The translations under genes and the position numbers were made by a program. Of a DNA stretch of 31,580 nt, positions 1 through 8,103 are shown piece by piece. This DNA is from UBA2266 sp964406945. Its GTDB lineage: Bacteria > Planctomycetota > Phycisphaerae > Sedimentisphaerales > Anaerobacaceae. How positions within the stretch are numbered: the stretch's first letter is position 1; every line of letters begins with the position of its first letter. The DNA is taken from assembly GCA_964406945.1 (NCBI GenBank), contig CAYOTO010000039.1:1-31580 (forward strand), given 5' to 3'. The notes below the pieces were generated by a model. The model saw only the letters and a program-made list of their open reading frames with translations, searched no databases and had not been told where the DNA came from.

Positions 1-39
1 TCTAGTGCTTAGTGAAACGGTGGCGATGAGCGTGAGTAT

Positions 40-1158
40 ATGAAAGTCAGGATCGGACAAATACGGCGCCGGGGCCTGCGAAGCCGTTGCGGGTTGATCG
101 GGTCGATGATTCTACCGGCTGCAGCGGCTGCGGCAGTCTGCACGGCGTTGCTGTGCGGCGGCTGCGGAGGCAACGACGAGAGAATGCTGGTCCTTACCGA
201 CAAAGAGATCGTCTGGCCGGAGCCGCCCGAAGAGCCGAGGATCAAGTTTGTCGGGGCTGTTTCGACTCAGGCCCAGCTCGAGAAGGATGCGTCCTGGTCC
301 CGCGGACTGGGCGAGTTCTTCTTCGGCAAAGGCCCGATAGGCGTGCTGATGGGGCCCTACGATGTTGCAGTCGATCGCGATCAGAGGCTGTTTGTGAGCG
401 ATACGACGGGCGGTTCGGTTCACATATTCGATTTACAGCGAAGGCGCTACAGGCAGTTTTCTCAGTTGTACGACGATACGAACCTTTTGAAGCCGGTGTC
501 CATATCGCTGATCGAAGGCAAGGTGTACGTGGTTGACAGTCTGCTTCACAAGGTCTGCGTTTTCGACAAGGAGGGGGATTTCGCTTTTGCGTTCGGAGCC
601 GAGAGATTCAAAAGACCCTCCGGGATAGCCTACGACAGCGCAAGCGAACGTATCTTCGTAGCGGATACGGCAAGGCATCTTGTTGCGGTCTTCAGCAGAA
701 ACGGCGATTTGCTGGGAGAATTCGGTTCGCGAGGCGTTGAGCCCGGCAGATTCAACTATCCCACGCATCTCTGGGTCGACCACAAGGGACAGCTATACGT
801 CAGTGACACGCTCAACTACCGCATACAGGTATTCGATTCGCAGGGCAACTTCATACGCAGTTTCGGCAGGCAGGGCGACAGGCCGGGCAATTTCGCTCAT
901 CCGTGCGGGGTGGCGACCGATGCGGCAGGGCATATTTACGTCGTCGACAGACAGTTCGAGAACGTGCAGATATTCGATTCCCGGGGACGCATACTCATGG
1001 CGTTCGGCCAGGAAGGCAGCGGGCCGGGCCGGTTCTGGCTGCCGGCGGGCTTGTTCATCGACGATCAAAACCGCATATACGTCGCCGACTGTTTTAACAA
1101 AAGAGTTCAGATTTTCGAGTTTCTGGAGGCCGGGTCGGATGCGGAAAACGATGACTAG
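40..1158 (+). CDS. NHL-repeat six-bladed beta-propeller protein, exported (probable lipoprotein)
   Basis: The 372-residue product has a basic N-terminus, an alanine-rich hydrophobic stretch (about residues 21-38) and a cysteine-rich lipobox-like end (LCGGC, C42), so it is probably exported and perhaps lipidated. From about residue 100 six NHL-type blades follow, near residues 102, 150, 193, 240, 287 and 334. Each has the pattern G-x-A/x-D ... xYVxD ... xxVxIFD, and the last three are separated by G-x-PG-x-F loops. NHL propellers are scaffolds or binding surfaces, not enzymes by default. The frame overlaps the next gene (multiheme cytochrome) by 20 bases, so the two are probably co-translated and may act together at the cell surface. 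The start is uncertain: ATG at 106 (residue 23) would give a shorter signal peptide, and neither start has a strong Shine-Dalgarno. Fold sure, role inferred. Confidence 0.82.
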   Translation: MKVRIGQIRRRGLRSRCGLIGSMILPAAAAAAVCTALLCGGCGGNDERMLVLTDKEIVWPEPPEEPRIKFVGAVSTQAQLEKDASWSRGLGEFFFGKGPIGVLMGPYDVAVDRDQRLFVSDTTGGSVHIFDLQRRRYRQFSQLYDDTNLLKPVSISLIEGKVYVVDSLLHKVCVFDKEGDFAFAFGAERFKRPSGIAYDSASERIFVADTARHLVAVFSRNGDLLGEFGSRGVEPGRFNYPTHLWVDHKGQLYVSDTLNYRIQVFDSQGNFIRSFGRQGDRPGNFAHPCGVATDAAGHIYVVDRQFENVQIFDSRGRILMAFGQEGSGPGRFWLPAGLFIDDQNRIYVADCFNKRVQIFEFLEAGSDAENDD

Positions 1159-2779
1159 GCTTACGGTTTTTGTGACGCTTGCAGCCTGCAGTGCTGTCTT
1201 CGGGGTTATCGAGAACACCCCTCACGATCTGACGGCGGTGGCCGGGGGTAATCCGTGCGGCTATTGCCATACTCCTCACGGCGCGATGGCCGGTACGCCC
1301 CTCTGGAACCACAAACTTTCCAATGCGGTCTATAAAATATACCAGAGCACATCTCTGGAGGCGGATGTCGGTCAGCCCACGGGCTCGAGCAAGTTATGTC
1401 TGAGCTGTCATGATGGGACGGTTGCGCTTACCGAAAGCATAACCGGAGCCGGAGCCGGCGGAGCGTATATCCCCCCGGGAGCGGCCAATCTCGGGACGGA
1501 TCTTTCGGACGACCACCCCATAAGTTTTGTCTATTCGTCGTCGCTGGCATCGCAGGACCGGCAAATCAGGCCGCCGGAGATGATTTCGCAGCAGCTTGCC
1601 CTGGACCGGGACCAGGAACTTCAATGCACTACCTGCCATGATCCTCACGACAATCGAAACGGCGATTTTCTCGTGCTCTCGAACAGGCAAAGCGCCCTGT
1701 GTCGCGAATGCCACGACATAGACGGCTGGGCGTTTTCGAGCCATCAGAACTCGTCTGCGCCGATCATCGCGGCAGACGATCCCTATCTGCAGGCCAGCCC
1801 GTATTCAACACTGATAGATATCGGCTGCGGCGGCTGCCATCAGTCTCATTCGGCCGGCGGAGCCCAGAGGCTCCTGCATTTTGCCAGTCTTGACGAGAAT
1901 TGCCTGAATTGCCACAACGGCTCGGTGGCTCTGAGCAATCTGGAGCCAGATCTGACCAAAATCTACGGACATGATTCCACCAGGTACGAGGGCGTGCACG
2001 ATCTCCGAGAGGAGCCTCTGAGCATGCCCATGCACGTGGAGTGCGTCGACTGCCATAATCCCCACGCGGCCAGGAGGCTGCCCGCCGAAGCTCCGGCCGT
2101 ACAGGGCGCCATGCGCGGGGCCAGCGGCATTACGTCCGCGGGAGCTTACATAGAGACGGCCCAATTTGAATATGAGGTCTGCTACAAATGCCATGCGGAT
2201 AACCCGAATCGAGTTCGTTCACCGATTACGCGGCAGATTACACAGACTAATACGCGTCTGGAGTTCGATCTTGGCGGACCTTCTTTTCACCCGGTACAGG
2301 GGGGCGGAGTCAACCCCAATGTTCCGAGCCTTTTGCAGCCCTGGACGGTCGCATCGATAGTCTACTGCACGGATTGTCACAGCAGCGATCCGACCGGTAC
2401 GCAGGGGCCTCACGGCTCGATTTACCGATTCCTGCTGTCCGAGCGTTATGAGACGACCGATTTCACACAGGAGAGCCCCTATACTTACGCCTTGTGCTAC
2501 AAATGCCACAGTCGCAACAGCATTTTCGCGAATGTAAGCTTCAGCAGTCACCGGGAGCACGTTCGCAACGGAGCGCCCTGCTCGATCTGCCATGACGCAC
2601 ACGGCATCAGCGCGGCCCAGGGCAACAGCACGAATAATTCGCATCTGATGAATTTCGACATATCCATCGTCGCTCCGGACCCGGTAACCGGCATACGGGA
2701 ATTTCAGGACACGGGTACCTTCAGCGGGCGATGTTTTCTACTGTGCCACGGAGTTGCCCATTCTCCGAGAAGCTACTGA
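1139..2779 (+). CDS. Multiheme c-type cytochrome (doubled-CXXCH type, 12 haem motifs)
   Basis: The start is ATG 1139, preceded by GGAGG at 1124-1128; the reading frame is open much further upstream, but that part overlaps the NHL gene. The 546-residue product begins with a signal peptide (about 1-22). It carries eleven CXXCH motifs with first cysteines at residues 40, 87, 163, 188, 230, 255, 302, 348, 410, 453 and 481. A final non-standard CX3CH (C532-FLL-C536-H) lies ten residues from the end. Several motifs are followed by a D/N-P-H or H-x-x-H pattern, as in Paired_CXXCH cytochromes, where extra histidines are distal haem ligands. It should be an exported electron-transfer protein. The redox partner is unknown; the overlapping NHL gene is the obvious candidate. 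No membrane anchor or porin gene is visible inside the window. Confidence 0.93.
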   Translation: MRKTMTRLTVFVTLAACSAVFGVIENTPHDLTAVAGGNPCGYCHTPHGAMAGTPLWNHKLSNAVYKIYQSTSLEADVGQPTGSSKLCLSCHDGTVALTESITGAGAGGAYIPPGAANLGTDLSDDHPISFVYSSSLASQDRQIRPPEMISQQLALDRDQELQCTTCHDPHDNRNGDFLVLSNRQSALCRECHDIDGWAFSSHQNSSAPIIAADDPYLQASPYSTLIDIGCGGCHQSHSAGGAQRLLHFASLDENCLNCHNGSVALSNLEPDLTKIYGHDSTRYEGVHDLREEPLSMPMHVECVDCHNPHAARRLPAEAPAVQGAMRGASGITSAGAYIETAQFEYEVCYKCHADNPNRVRSPITRQITQTNTRLEFDLGGPSFHPVQGGGVNPNVPSLLQPWTVASIVYCTDCHSSDPTGTQGPHGSIYRFLLSERYETTDFTQESPYTYALCYKCHSRNSIFANVSFSSHREHVRNGAPCSICHDAHGISAAQGNSTNNSHLMNFDISIVAPDPVTGIREFQDTGTFSGRCFLLCHGVAHSPRSY

Positions 2780-2805
2780 CTCGAACATGCCCCGCGTCGC
2801 AACGA

Positions 2806-3555
2806 TTAAGCAAATGGGCTTTCCACGAAAAACACCGGGTCCATGAGATCGTAGAGGTATTTCAGAAGCGGAGCCAGAGGCAGGAGTATGATGGGCGAGA
2901 CCAACGGCAGAATCACAGCCAGCAGGTAATGTCGGAATCTCGGTTTCTTTGCATTGCGTAAATCCGCCGGCGGAATAGAGGAGGCTGGGAGAAACACCAT
3001 CAGCCCGTACACGAAGAACCAGAAACCCGCCAGAAAATTGCCCGGCTGCATGCTCATTTCCGCCAGCGATCCTGTCAGCCCGAACAGCAGGAAGACCTGC
3101 GCGGGCTTGAAATCGTACCGCCCGAGCAGAAACGACCACACCACGAACATGGGTATAAAGACGATCACGCTGTGGAAAAGTACCGTATGCACGTAATTTG
3201 CCGAGGCGGTAATAAACGCCTCGCCGACCTGCGATCCGAAAGCCGGGGCCAGATTCGTCATTGTGACCGTTACGGCTTCTTCGAGCAGCGCCAGCAGCGT
3301 GGCCAGCAGTATGAACTTGATTCTCCAGTTCAGAGCTATGCCCCGAACGAAGTTGCTGAGCGGCTCTTTGAATCGGAGCATTAATGAGCCGCCGATTACA
3401 ACCCAAAAGAGTATGAGCCCCAGAGCCATTTTGATTATGGCCTTCTCATGAACAGTCGTTTCCTCGGAAATGAGAATAAGTGAGGAAATCGCCGCCACCG
3501 CGCAGAACGAGTATACGGCCAGGCCTTTAATCAGATGACCGGAGGCTATTCTCAC
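2806..3555 (-). CDS. Multi-pass membrane protein of unknown function
   Basis: I do not recognise this family. The 249-residue product starts with GTG at 3555 and has about seven hydrophobic segments (near residues 11-29, 42-61, 78-95, 124-144, 152-165, 173-192 and 207-233), so it is an integral inner-membrane protein. A short ALLEEAV segment near residue 90 recalls the paired glutamates of CPBP/CAAX-type membrane proteases. The later conserved arginine and histidine motifs of that family are not evident, so I do not assign it. The gene is convergent with the cytochrome gene, with 26 bases between stops. The start is weak: no clear Shine-Dalgarno precedes it, and an internal ATG at residue 43 is possible but would remove a membrane segment. 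Confidence 0.68.
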   Translation of the reverse strand: MRIASGHLIKGLAVYSFCAVAAISSLILISEETTVHEKAIIKMALGLILFWVVIGGSLMLRFKEPLSNFVRGIALNWRIKFILLATLLALLEEAVTVTMTNLAPAFGSQVGEAFITASANYVHTVLFHSVIVFIPMFVVWSFLLGRYDFKPAQVFLLFGLTGSLAEMSMQPGNFLAGFWFFVYGLMVFLPASSIPPADLRNAKKPRFRHYLLAVILPLVSPIILLPLAPLLKYLYDLMDPVFFVESPFA

Positions 3556-3711
3556 TTGCAGTCACCGCATTCGCTTAAAGAACGACGCCGAGGGGCGGCA
3601 GGGCTGAAACCTTAACCGGTTCGGGCCCGGACACCATCTCAGGATCTTACAGCCGCATTTGACCGACCGGCGGGATAAGGCTAAGCAGTGGGCCGGCGGG
3701 GAGTAAAAAAA

Positions 3712-3799
3712 CGGAGAGGGCGGGATTCGAACCCGCGGTACCCGAAAAGGGCACACCGGTTTTCGAAACCGGCTCGATAAGCCACTCCGACACCTCTCC
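3712..3799 (-). tRNA. tRNA-Ser (anticodon CGA)
   Basis: On the minus strand the 88-base sequence folds as a class II tRNA. The acceptor stem GGAGAGG pairs with CCTCTCC and the discriminator base is G. The anticodon stem CCGGT/ACCGG encloses the loop TTCGAAA with anticodon CGA, a long variable arm follows (TGTGCCCTTTTCGGGTA), and the T-arm is CGCGGGTTCGAATCCCGC. The long variable arm and the TCGGAGTGGC D-arm start are typical of serine tRNAs. It reads UCG codons. CCA is not encoded; the next minus-strand bases are seven Ts, which may help termination. Confidence 0.96.
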
Positions 3800-3814
3800 G
3801 GAATAGCGAACACG

Positions 3815-3843
3815 AGTATATCGGCATTTTTGGCTTAATGCAA
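3815..3843 (-). promoter_or_regulatory. Sigma70-like promoter of tRNA-Ser
   Basis: Read on the minus strand, TTGCAT (3843-3838) is followed by a 17-base spacer and TATACT (3820-3815). Transcription would begin near 3808, about nine bases before the mature tRNA 5' end, a usual leader length. Spacing and hexamers fit well. Confidence 0.6.
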
Positions 3844-3887
3844 GGCCTGGAGCCGTGATGAACCAAAAAGTAAACGCGAAAAAGCCC

Positions 3888-3923
3888 AAAAAGCCGCCTT
3901 TGCGTGTGGTTGGGAGGCTTTTT
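3888..3923. terminator. Terminator-like hairpin, symmetrical
   Basis: AAAAAGCCGCC (3888-3898) pairs with GGGAGGCTTTTT (3912-3923) with one mismatch or bulge, giving an A-tract/T-tract stem that could terminate in either direction. No gene ends into it from the left on the plus strand, and on the minus strand it lies upstream of the tRNA promoter. Its job is therefore unclear; it may insulate the tRNA from the divergent FAD-enzyme gene. The rest of 3844-3970 holds nothing recognised. Confidence 0.35.
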
Positions 3924-3970
3924 GCCCCCGGCCTCGGCTGTGCCCGGGTCTTCCGACCGGCGGACGGAGG

Positions 3971-3998
3971 TTGCAAATCGCGGTTTATCTGCTATTCT
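3971..3998 (+). promoter_or_regulatory. Putative promoter of the FAD oxidoreductase gene
   Basis: TTGCAA (3971-3976), a 16-base spacer and TATTCT (3993-3998) lie about 37 bases before the first candidate start codon. Transcription would begin near 4005. The match is moderate, and it is the only good candidate in this gap. Confidence 0.4.
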
Positions 3999-4034
3999 GT
4001 AAGCGTGAATGGGGGGTAACGACTTTTAGGAGCT

Positions 4035-5465
4035 ATGAGCATGTCTTTGGACAGACGTGAATTCGTGGGCGGCGTTGTCGCCGGGCTTGGAATCGGTGTT
4101 GGCGGATGTTCGCAGCAGGCAGCGGGCGAAGGCGGCAAAATCAAGGGCGATACCGTCGATTTTCGCCGAAAAGTCGAGATTCGCCACGATGTGGACGTTT
4201 TCGTGGCCGGCGGCGGACCCTCGGGTGTAGCGGCGTCGGTTGCCTGTGCCCGGCAGGGGGCCAAAGTCTTCCTCGCCGAAAGGACGAACTGCCTCGGCGG
4301 TATGGGAACGGCGGGGCGGCTGCCTGTGTTTATGAGATTCAGCGACGGCGAGAACTTCCTGGCCGGCGGCATGGGCAGAGAGATTTTGACGAAGATGAAC
4401 GAAGCCGGCGGCAGCGGGCCCGACGATGAGCGGACTATCAAAACAGAGGTTCTCAAACGCGTCTACGACGATATGCTGGTCGACGCGGAAGTGGATTTCA
4501 CCTTTGATACCCGGGTGATCGGCGTCGAAAAGCAGGGCGGGCGCGTTGGCGTGGTCGTGCTGGCGGCCAAAAGCGGACTCTCTGCCGTACGGGCTAAAAT
4601 GTTCATAGACTGCACCGGCGACGGTGATCTGGCGGCCTGGGCCGGAGCGCCCTGCGAAAAGGGCGATGAAGACGGGAACCTTATGGCCGGAACGCTCTGC
4701 AGCACCTGGGCCGATATCGACTGGGACAAAGCGCGTGAATTCGGCATGGACAAACAGGAGAAACTTCTGCCGAAGGCCATCGAAGCCGGCGTGTTCACCA
4801 ACCACGACAAGCATCTGCCGGGGATGTGGCGGACCGGTGAGAACATCGCCGGAGGCAATATCGGACATACTTTCGGCGTCGACGGAACCGACGAGCGTTC
4901 CCTGACCGAAGCTATCCTGTGGGGCCGCAAATCGCTTGTCGAATACGAACGCTATTACAAACAATATCTCAGGGGTTTCGAGAATATGGAACTGGTTGCG
5001 ACCGGATCGCTGCTGGGGGTTCGCGAAACCAGACGCATAATGGGTGATTACGTCCTCAACCTCGATGATTTCAAAAAGCGGGCTGTGTTCGAGGATGAGA
5101 TAGGACGCTTCGCGTACCCGGTTGACATTCACGCCGGCAAGCCGGGCGAAAAGGCGTACCAGGCTTATGCGCAGGATTTTAAGAATCTCCGCTACGGCAG
5201 CGGCGAGAATTACGGAATTCCGTACCGGGTGCTCATTCCGCGGAAGCTCTCGAATGTGCTGGTGGCCGGTCGATGCATAAGCACCGACCGCTACATGCAG
5301 AGTTCGATCCGCGTAATGCCCGGCTGCTTCATTACCGGTCAGGCCGCCGGAGTTGCAGCGGCTATGGCTGTCGAGAAACACACCAACACCCGCGGCGTCA
5401 ACGTCAGAAAACTGCAAAAGCGACTAATCAAGATGGGAGGATTCCTGCCCAATTTCAAGGCCTGA
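4035..5465 (+). CDS. FAD-dependent oxidoreductase (FAD_oxidored type) with Tat signal
   Basis: The 476-residue product begins with a twin-arginine signal (RR at residues 7-8 in D-R-R-E-F-V, then a glycine-rich hydrophobic stretch) ending in GVGGC (C25), so it is probably Tat-exported and possibly lipidated. A dinucleotide-binding Rossmann motif follows (VAGGGPSG, residues 57-64, with acidic E82), then a body and a C-terminal segment with G-R-C-I-S-T-D and G-Q-A-A-G typical of FAD_oxidored proteins. These oxidise unknown, often carbohydrate-related, substrates. The start is a choice: AGGAG (4028-4032) is only two bases from ATG 4035 but eight from ATG 4041 (residue 3), so translation may begin at 4041. 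Export by Tat fits a protein that folds around FAD before transport. Substrate not predictable. Confidence 0.88.
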   Translation: MSMSLDRREFVGGVVAGLGIGVGGCSQQAAGEGGKIKGDTVDFRRKVEIRHDVDVFVAGGGPSGVAASVACARQGAKVFLAERTNCLGGMGTAGRLPVFMRFSDGENFLAGGMGREILTKMNEAGGSGPDDERTIKTEVLKRVYDDMLVDAEVDFTFDTRVIGVEKQGGRVGVVVLAAKSGLSAVRAKMFIDCTGDGDLAAWAGAPCEKGDEDGNLMAGTLCSTWADIDWDKAREFGMDKQEKLLPKAIEAGVFTNHDKHLPGMWRTGENIAGGNIGHTFGVDGTDERSLTEAILWGRKSLVEYERYYKQYLRGFENMELVATGSLLGVRETRRIMGDYVLNLDDFKKRAVFEDEIGRFAYPVDIHAGKPGEKAYQAYAQDFKNLRYGSGENYGIPYRVLIPRKLSNVLVAGRCISTDRYMQSSIRVMPGCFITGQAAGVAAAMAVEKHTNTRGVNVRKLQKRLIKMGGFLPNFKA

Positions 5466-5521
5466 TTGCCGCCGAACGCTTCCAAAAGATTACAGACGCG
5501 CCGTTAACGACGGAATCCGGT

Positions 5522-6985
5522 TCAGAATACTGACCGGCCCGAGTTGCGGTAGCGATCCAGCAGTTGTCGCATCTGTTTTACCTTCTCCGGGTGTTTTTTG
5601 TGGAGGTCATTTTCTTCGGCGGGATCGTCTTTTAGATTGTACAGTTGGAATTTGCCGTCGGGCTCCATCTGGAAGTAGTCCAGCGCAGTCCATTTGCCGG
5701 TGTCGGGGTCTCGCCCGGGAACAGTCGTCTTTGTCTCGATGCGGCCTTTTTCGTTTCGGGGGTAATCGCCGTCGCGGCCGCCTTCTATCAGCTTCCAGTA
5801 GCCCTTGCGTATCGCAAACTGGCCGCAAACTGAATGATGGACCGTGGCCTCGCGCAGCGGTCTCTTATGTGGGCGGTTCAGGAGAATGTCGGTAATGTCG
5901 TAGCTGTCTTCGCCGGCGTTGCCCGGCAGCGGATGATTCAGCATTGCCGCAAACGTGGCGAAGAAATCCGTCAGGCACACGGTTTCGTCCGAGACCGAAC
6001 CTCTCTCGACTTTTCCCGGCCAGCGCACGATCAGGGGCACGCGGTGACCTCCTTCGTAAATCTGGCGTTTGGTGCCTCTCCAGGGGCCGTTGCAGGCGTG
6101 CCCGTTGAGGCTCTGGTGCGGCCGGGCTCCGTTGTCGCTGGTCAGCACGACAAGCGTATTGTCGGCCAGACCGTTGCGGTCCAGCGCATCGAGGATCTGT
6201 CCGACGGCCCAGTCGAACTCCACGACGAATTCGCCGTAGACGCCGGACCTTGTTGTGCCCTCGAAGCGGCTGTTGGGTGTGAGCGGAAAGTGAATGTTGG
6301 TGGTGGGATAGTACAGAAAGAATGGTTCGTCTTTGTGGTTTTCGACGAATGCGACGGCTTCTTTTGACAGTTCGATCGCCGTGTCTTCTAGCTTGCGTAC
6401 GGTGTCCTTCATGGCTTCGGGGCTGTTGTACTTCAGACCGGGCTCGAGGTTTACGATTTGGCGGTCGCGCATGAATACGCGCAGTGCTTTGGGGCTGTTG
6501 TGGCTGAAGGGCACCCCGAAAAAGGAATCGAACCCGACTTCGAGCGGGCCGGGCTTGACTTCGCCGCTGAAATCCGGATTCAGTTCGGTGCCCCAGCCCA
6601 GGTGCCATTTTCCTATGCAGCCGGTCCGGTAGCCGGCGTTCTGGAACAATTTGCCCATTGTCAGCCGTTCGGTGTCGATCAGGAGAGGATGCTGCGGGAA
6701 GAGGACCCAGTTTTTGAGCCATGTGCGCCAGCAGTACCGTCCGGTCAGCACCGAATAGCGGGTCGGACTGCAGACGGCAGAGGCCGAATGGGCATCCGTA
6801 AATCGCATGCCTTCAACGGCGAGGCGGTCACAGGCGGGTGTTTCGAAGTGTTCGGCTCCGTAACAGCTCAAATCGCCGTAGCCGAGGTCGTCGGCCAGTA
6901 TGAAAACGACGTTTGGTTTTCTTGCCGCTTTGGATTGGCAAGCGGTAAGCAATGTCAGAGCAAGCAGTACAATCTGGAATTTCAT
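5522..6985 (-). CDS. Sulfatase (arylsulfatase family), lipoprotein
   Basis: The 487-residue product has a short signal peptide ending in a good lipobox (LTAC, C16). The type I sulfatase signature is present: metal-binding ADD (D32, D33), the C72-S-P-T-R sequence whose cysteine is matured to formylglycine, and the second signature G-K-W-H-L-G. A later S-D-N-G supplies metal ligands. The enzyme hydrolyses sulfate esters, probably on sulfated sugars, outside the cytoplasm. A maturase is needed in trans and is not seen here. It lies 64 bases downstream of the Gfo/Idh/MocA gene on the same strand and may share its transcript. The start ATG at 6985 gives a clean signal peptide but has only a weak purine run upstream. 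Substrate unknown. Confidence 0.93.
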   Translation of the reverse strand: MKFQIVLLALTLLTACQSKAARKPNVVFILADDLGYGDLSCYGAEHFETPACDRLAVEGMRFTDAHSASAVCSPTRYSVLTGRYCWRTWLKNWVLFPQHPLLIDTERLTMGKLFQNAGYRTGCIGKWHLGWGTELNPDFSGEVKPGPLEVGFDSFFGVPFSHNSPKALRVFMRDRQIVNLEPGLKYNSPEAMKDTVRKLEDTAIELSKEAVAFVENHKDEPFFLYYPTTNIHFPLTPNSRFEGTTRSGVYGEFVVEFDWAVGQILDALDRNGLADNTLVVLTSDNGARPHQSLNGHACNGPWRGTKRQIYEGGHRVPLIVRWPGKVERGSVSDETVCLTDFFATFAAMLNHPLPGNAGEDSYDITDILLNRPHKRPLREATVHHSVCGQFAIRKGYWKLIEGGRDGDYPRNEKGRIETKTTVPGRDPDTGKWTALDYFQMEPDGKFQLYNLKDDPAEENDLHKKHPEKVKQMRQLLDRYRNSGRSVF

Positions 6986-7049
6986 AGAACGTCTTTCGTC
7001 ATGAATTTGCCGTAAGTAACTCTATCTGTCTTCAAGCTTCGTCGCGATT

Positions 7050-8030
7050 TTACTTGGCCTTGGCTTTTGCTATAAGCTCTGGAATGGAGACGGGTTTGCC
7101 GTTATTGGCCCTGGAAACGTCGGCGGCGGACATGAAGGCGAAGATCTCTATGGTTTCTTCTTTGTCCACAGGCGGTTTGCCGGTCTTGAAGAATTTGATT
7201 ATCTGGTCGACCAGGGGTTTGTAGCCTTCATAACTTCCGCTTCTGGTTACGGCTTTCGAGCCGAAGACCATCGCACCGTAGTCTGATTTGCCGGTTCTGA
7301 TTCCCCGGAAGGTTCCGACTCGGCCGTCCTTCCATACGCCGGTGACAAATTCGGTGTGGCCGCTCTGAATGCGACGGACCGACTCGCAGCCCGGGCCCAT
7401 TATGGTGAAGAGGATTTCGACGCCGTGGACGCCGTACCAGTAGAGATCCGGGTGGTGCGGTTCGATGCTGCACGGGCCGAATGCTTCGCAGCCGAGGACC
7501 TTTCCGACTTTATCGCTGTCGCGCATGCCAATAATACCGGGGCTGAACCGCAGCGAGGAACTGCTGAAGCAGGGGACGTTGTTCTTTTCGGCAAGGCGGA
7601 AGATTTCGAGCACGTCGGCGAGGGTTGCGGCCATGGGTTTGTCGATGAACAGCGGCAGACCGGCGGCGATGACGGGCCGGGCCTGTTTAAGGTGGGGCCT
7701 GCCGTCGACGCTTTCGAGCATTACCGCGTCGACTTTGGTGCAGAGTTGCTCGATTGTGTCGACGATTTCGACTTTGAATTTATCACGGAGGGTGTTGGTG
7801 AAATTATCGAGCCTGTTGGCCGAGGCTGGAATATCCGGCGAGCCGCCCGGGTAGGCCGCGACCACTTTCGCACCGTATTTTTCGATGTTGTTGTTGATCT
7901 GGCCGGTGAAGGCAACGACGTGGGAAGTGTCCAGGCCGATCATACCTATTCGGATCAGTTTTTCTTCGGCATTCAGATTGACACAGAACAGCAGGGCTGC
8001 GACGAACGCGATTGCAACGAGCTTCTTCAT
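7050..8030 (-). CDS. Exported Gfo/Idh/MocA-family oxidoreductase
   Basis: The 326-residue product starts with a Sec signal peptide (MKKLVAIAF... to about residue 21, LNA/EE). A Rossmann strand follows whose nucleotide-binding turn reads I-G-M-I-G-L-D-T-S-H (residues 28-37), not GxGxxG. Further on are D130-K-P (the EKP/DKP motif carrying the catalytic lysine, K131) and a C-terminal alpha/beta domain. Family members oxidise or reduce sugars and derivatives with a bound NAD(P); exported members normally carry their cofactor in. GGAGG (8037-8041) sits six bases before ATG 8030, and a promoter can be read upstream. The neighbouring sulfatase on the same strand suggests work on sulfated or modified sugars. 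Substrate unknown; the altered nucleotide motif leaves even redox activity unproven. Confidence 0.85.
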   Translation of the reverse strand: MKKLVAIAFVAALLFCVNLNAEEKLIRIGMIGLDTSHVVAFTGQINNNIEKYGAKVVAAYPGGSPDIPASANRLDNFTNTLRDKFKVEIVDTIEQLCTKVDAVMLESVDGRPHLKQARPVIAAGLPLFIDKPMAATLADVLEIFRLAEKNNVPCFSSSSLRFSPGIIGMRDSDKVGKVLGCEAFGPCSIEPHHPDLYWYGVHGVEILFTIMGPGCESVRRIQSGHTEFVTGVWKDGRVGTFRGIRTGKSDYGAMVFGSKAVTRSGSYEGYKPLVDQIIKFFKTGKPPVDKEETIEIFAFMSAADVSRANNGKPVSIPELIAKAKAK

Positions 8031-8074
8031 GACTTGCCTCCAAACTGGCTTCTGGTGAATATTATGTCAGGTCG

Positions 8075-8103
8075 ATTATAATGGCGGCTGTGCTCGATAA
8101 CAA
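8075..8103 (-). promoter_or_regulatory. Sigma70-like promoter of the Gfo/Idh/MocA gene
   Basis: On the minus strand TTGTTA (8103-8098), a 17-base spacer and TATAAT (8080-8075) lie about 45 bases before the start codon; transcription would begin near 8068. The -10 is part of the palindrome ATTATAAT, so a plus-strand TATAAT also sits here. Confidence 0.55.

Noticed and set aside
680..1138. N-terminal extension of the cytochrome frame
   Set aside because: It overlaps the NHL gene and lacks propeller or cytochrome features, while ATG 1139 has a Shine-Dalgarno and leads straight into a signal peptide.
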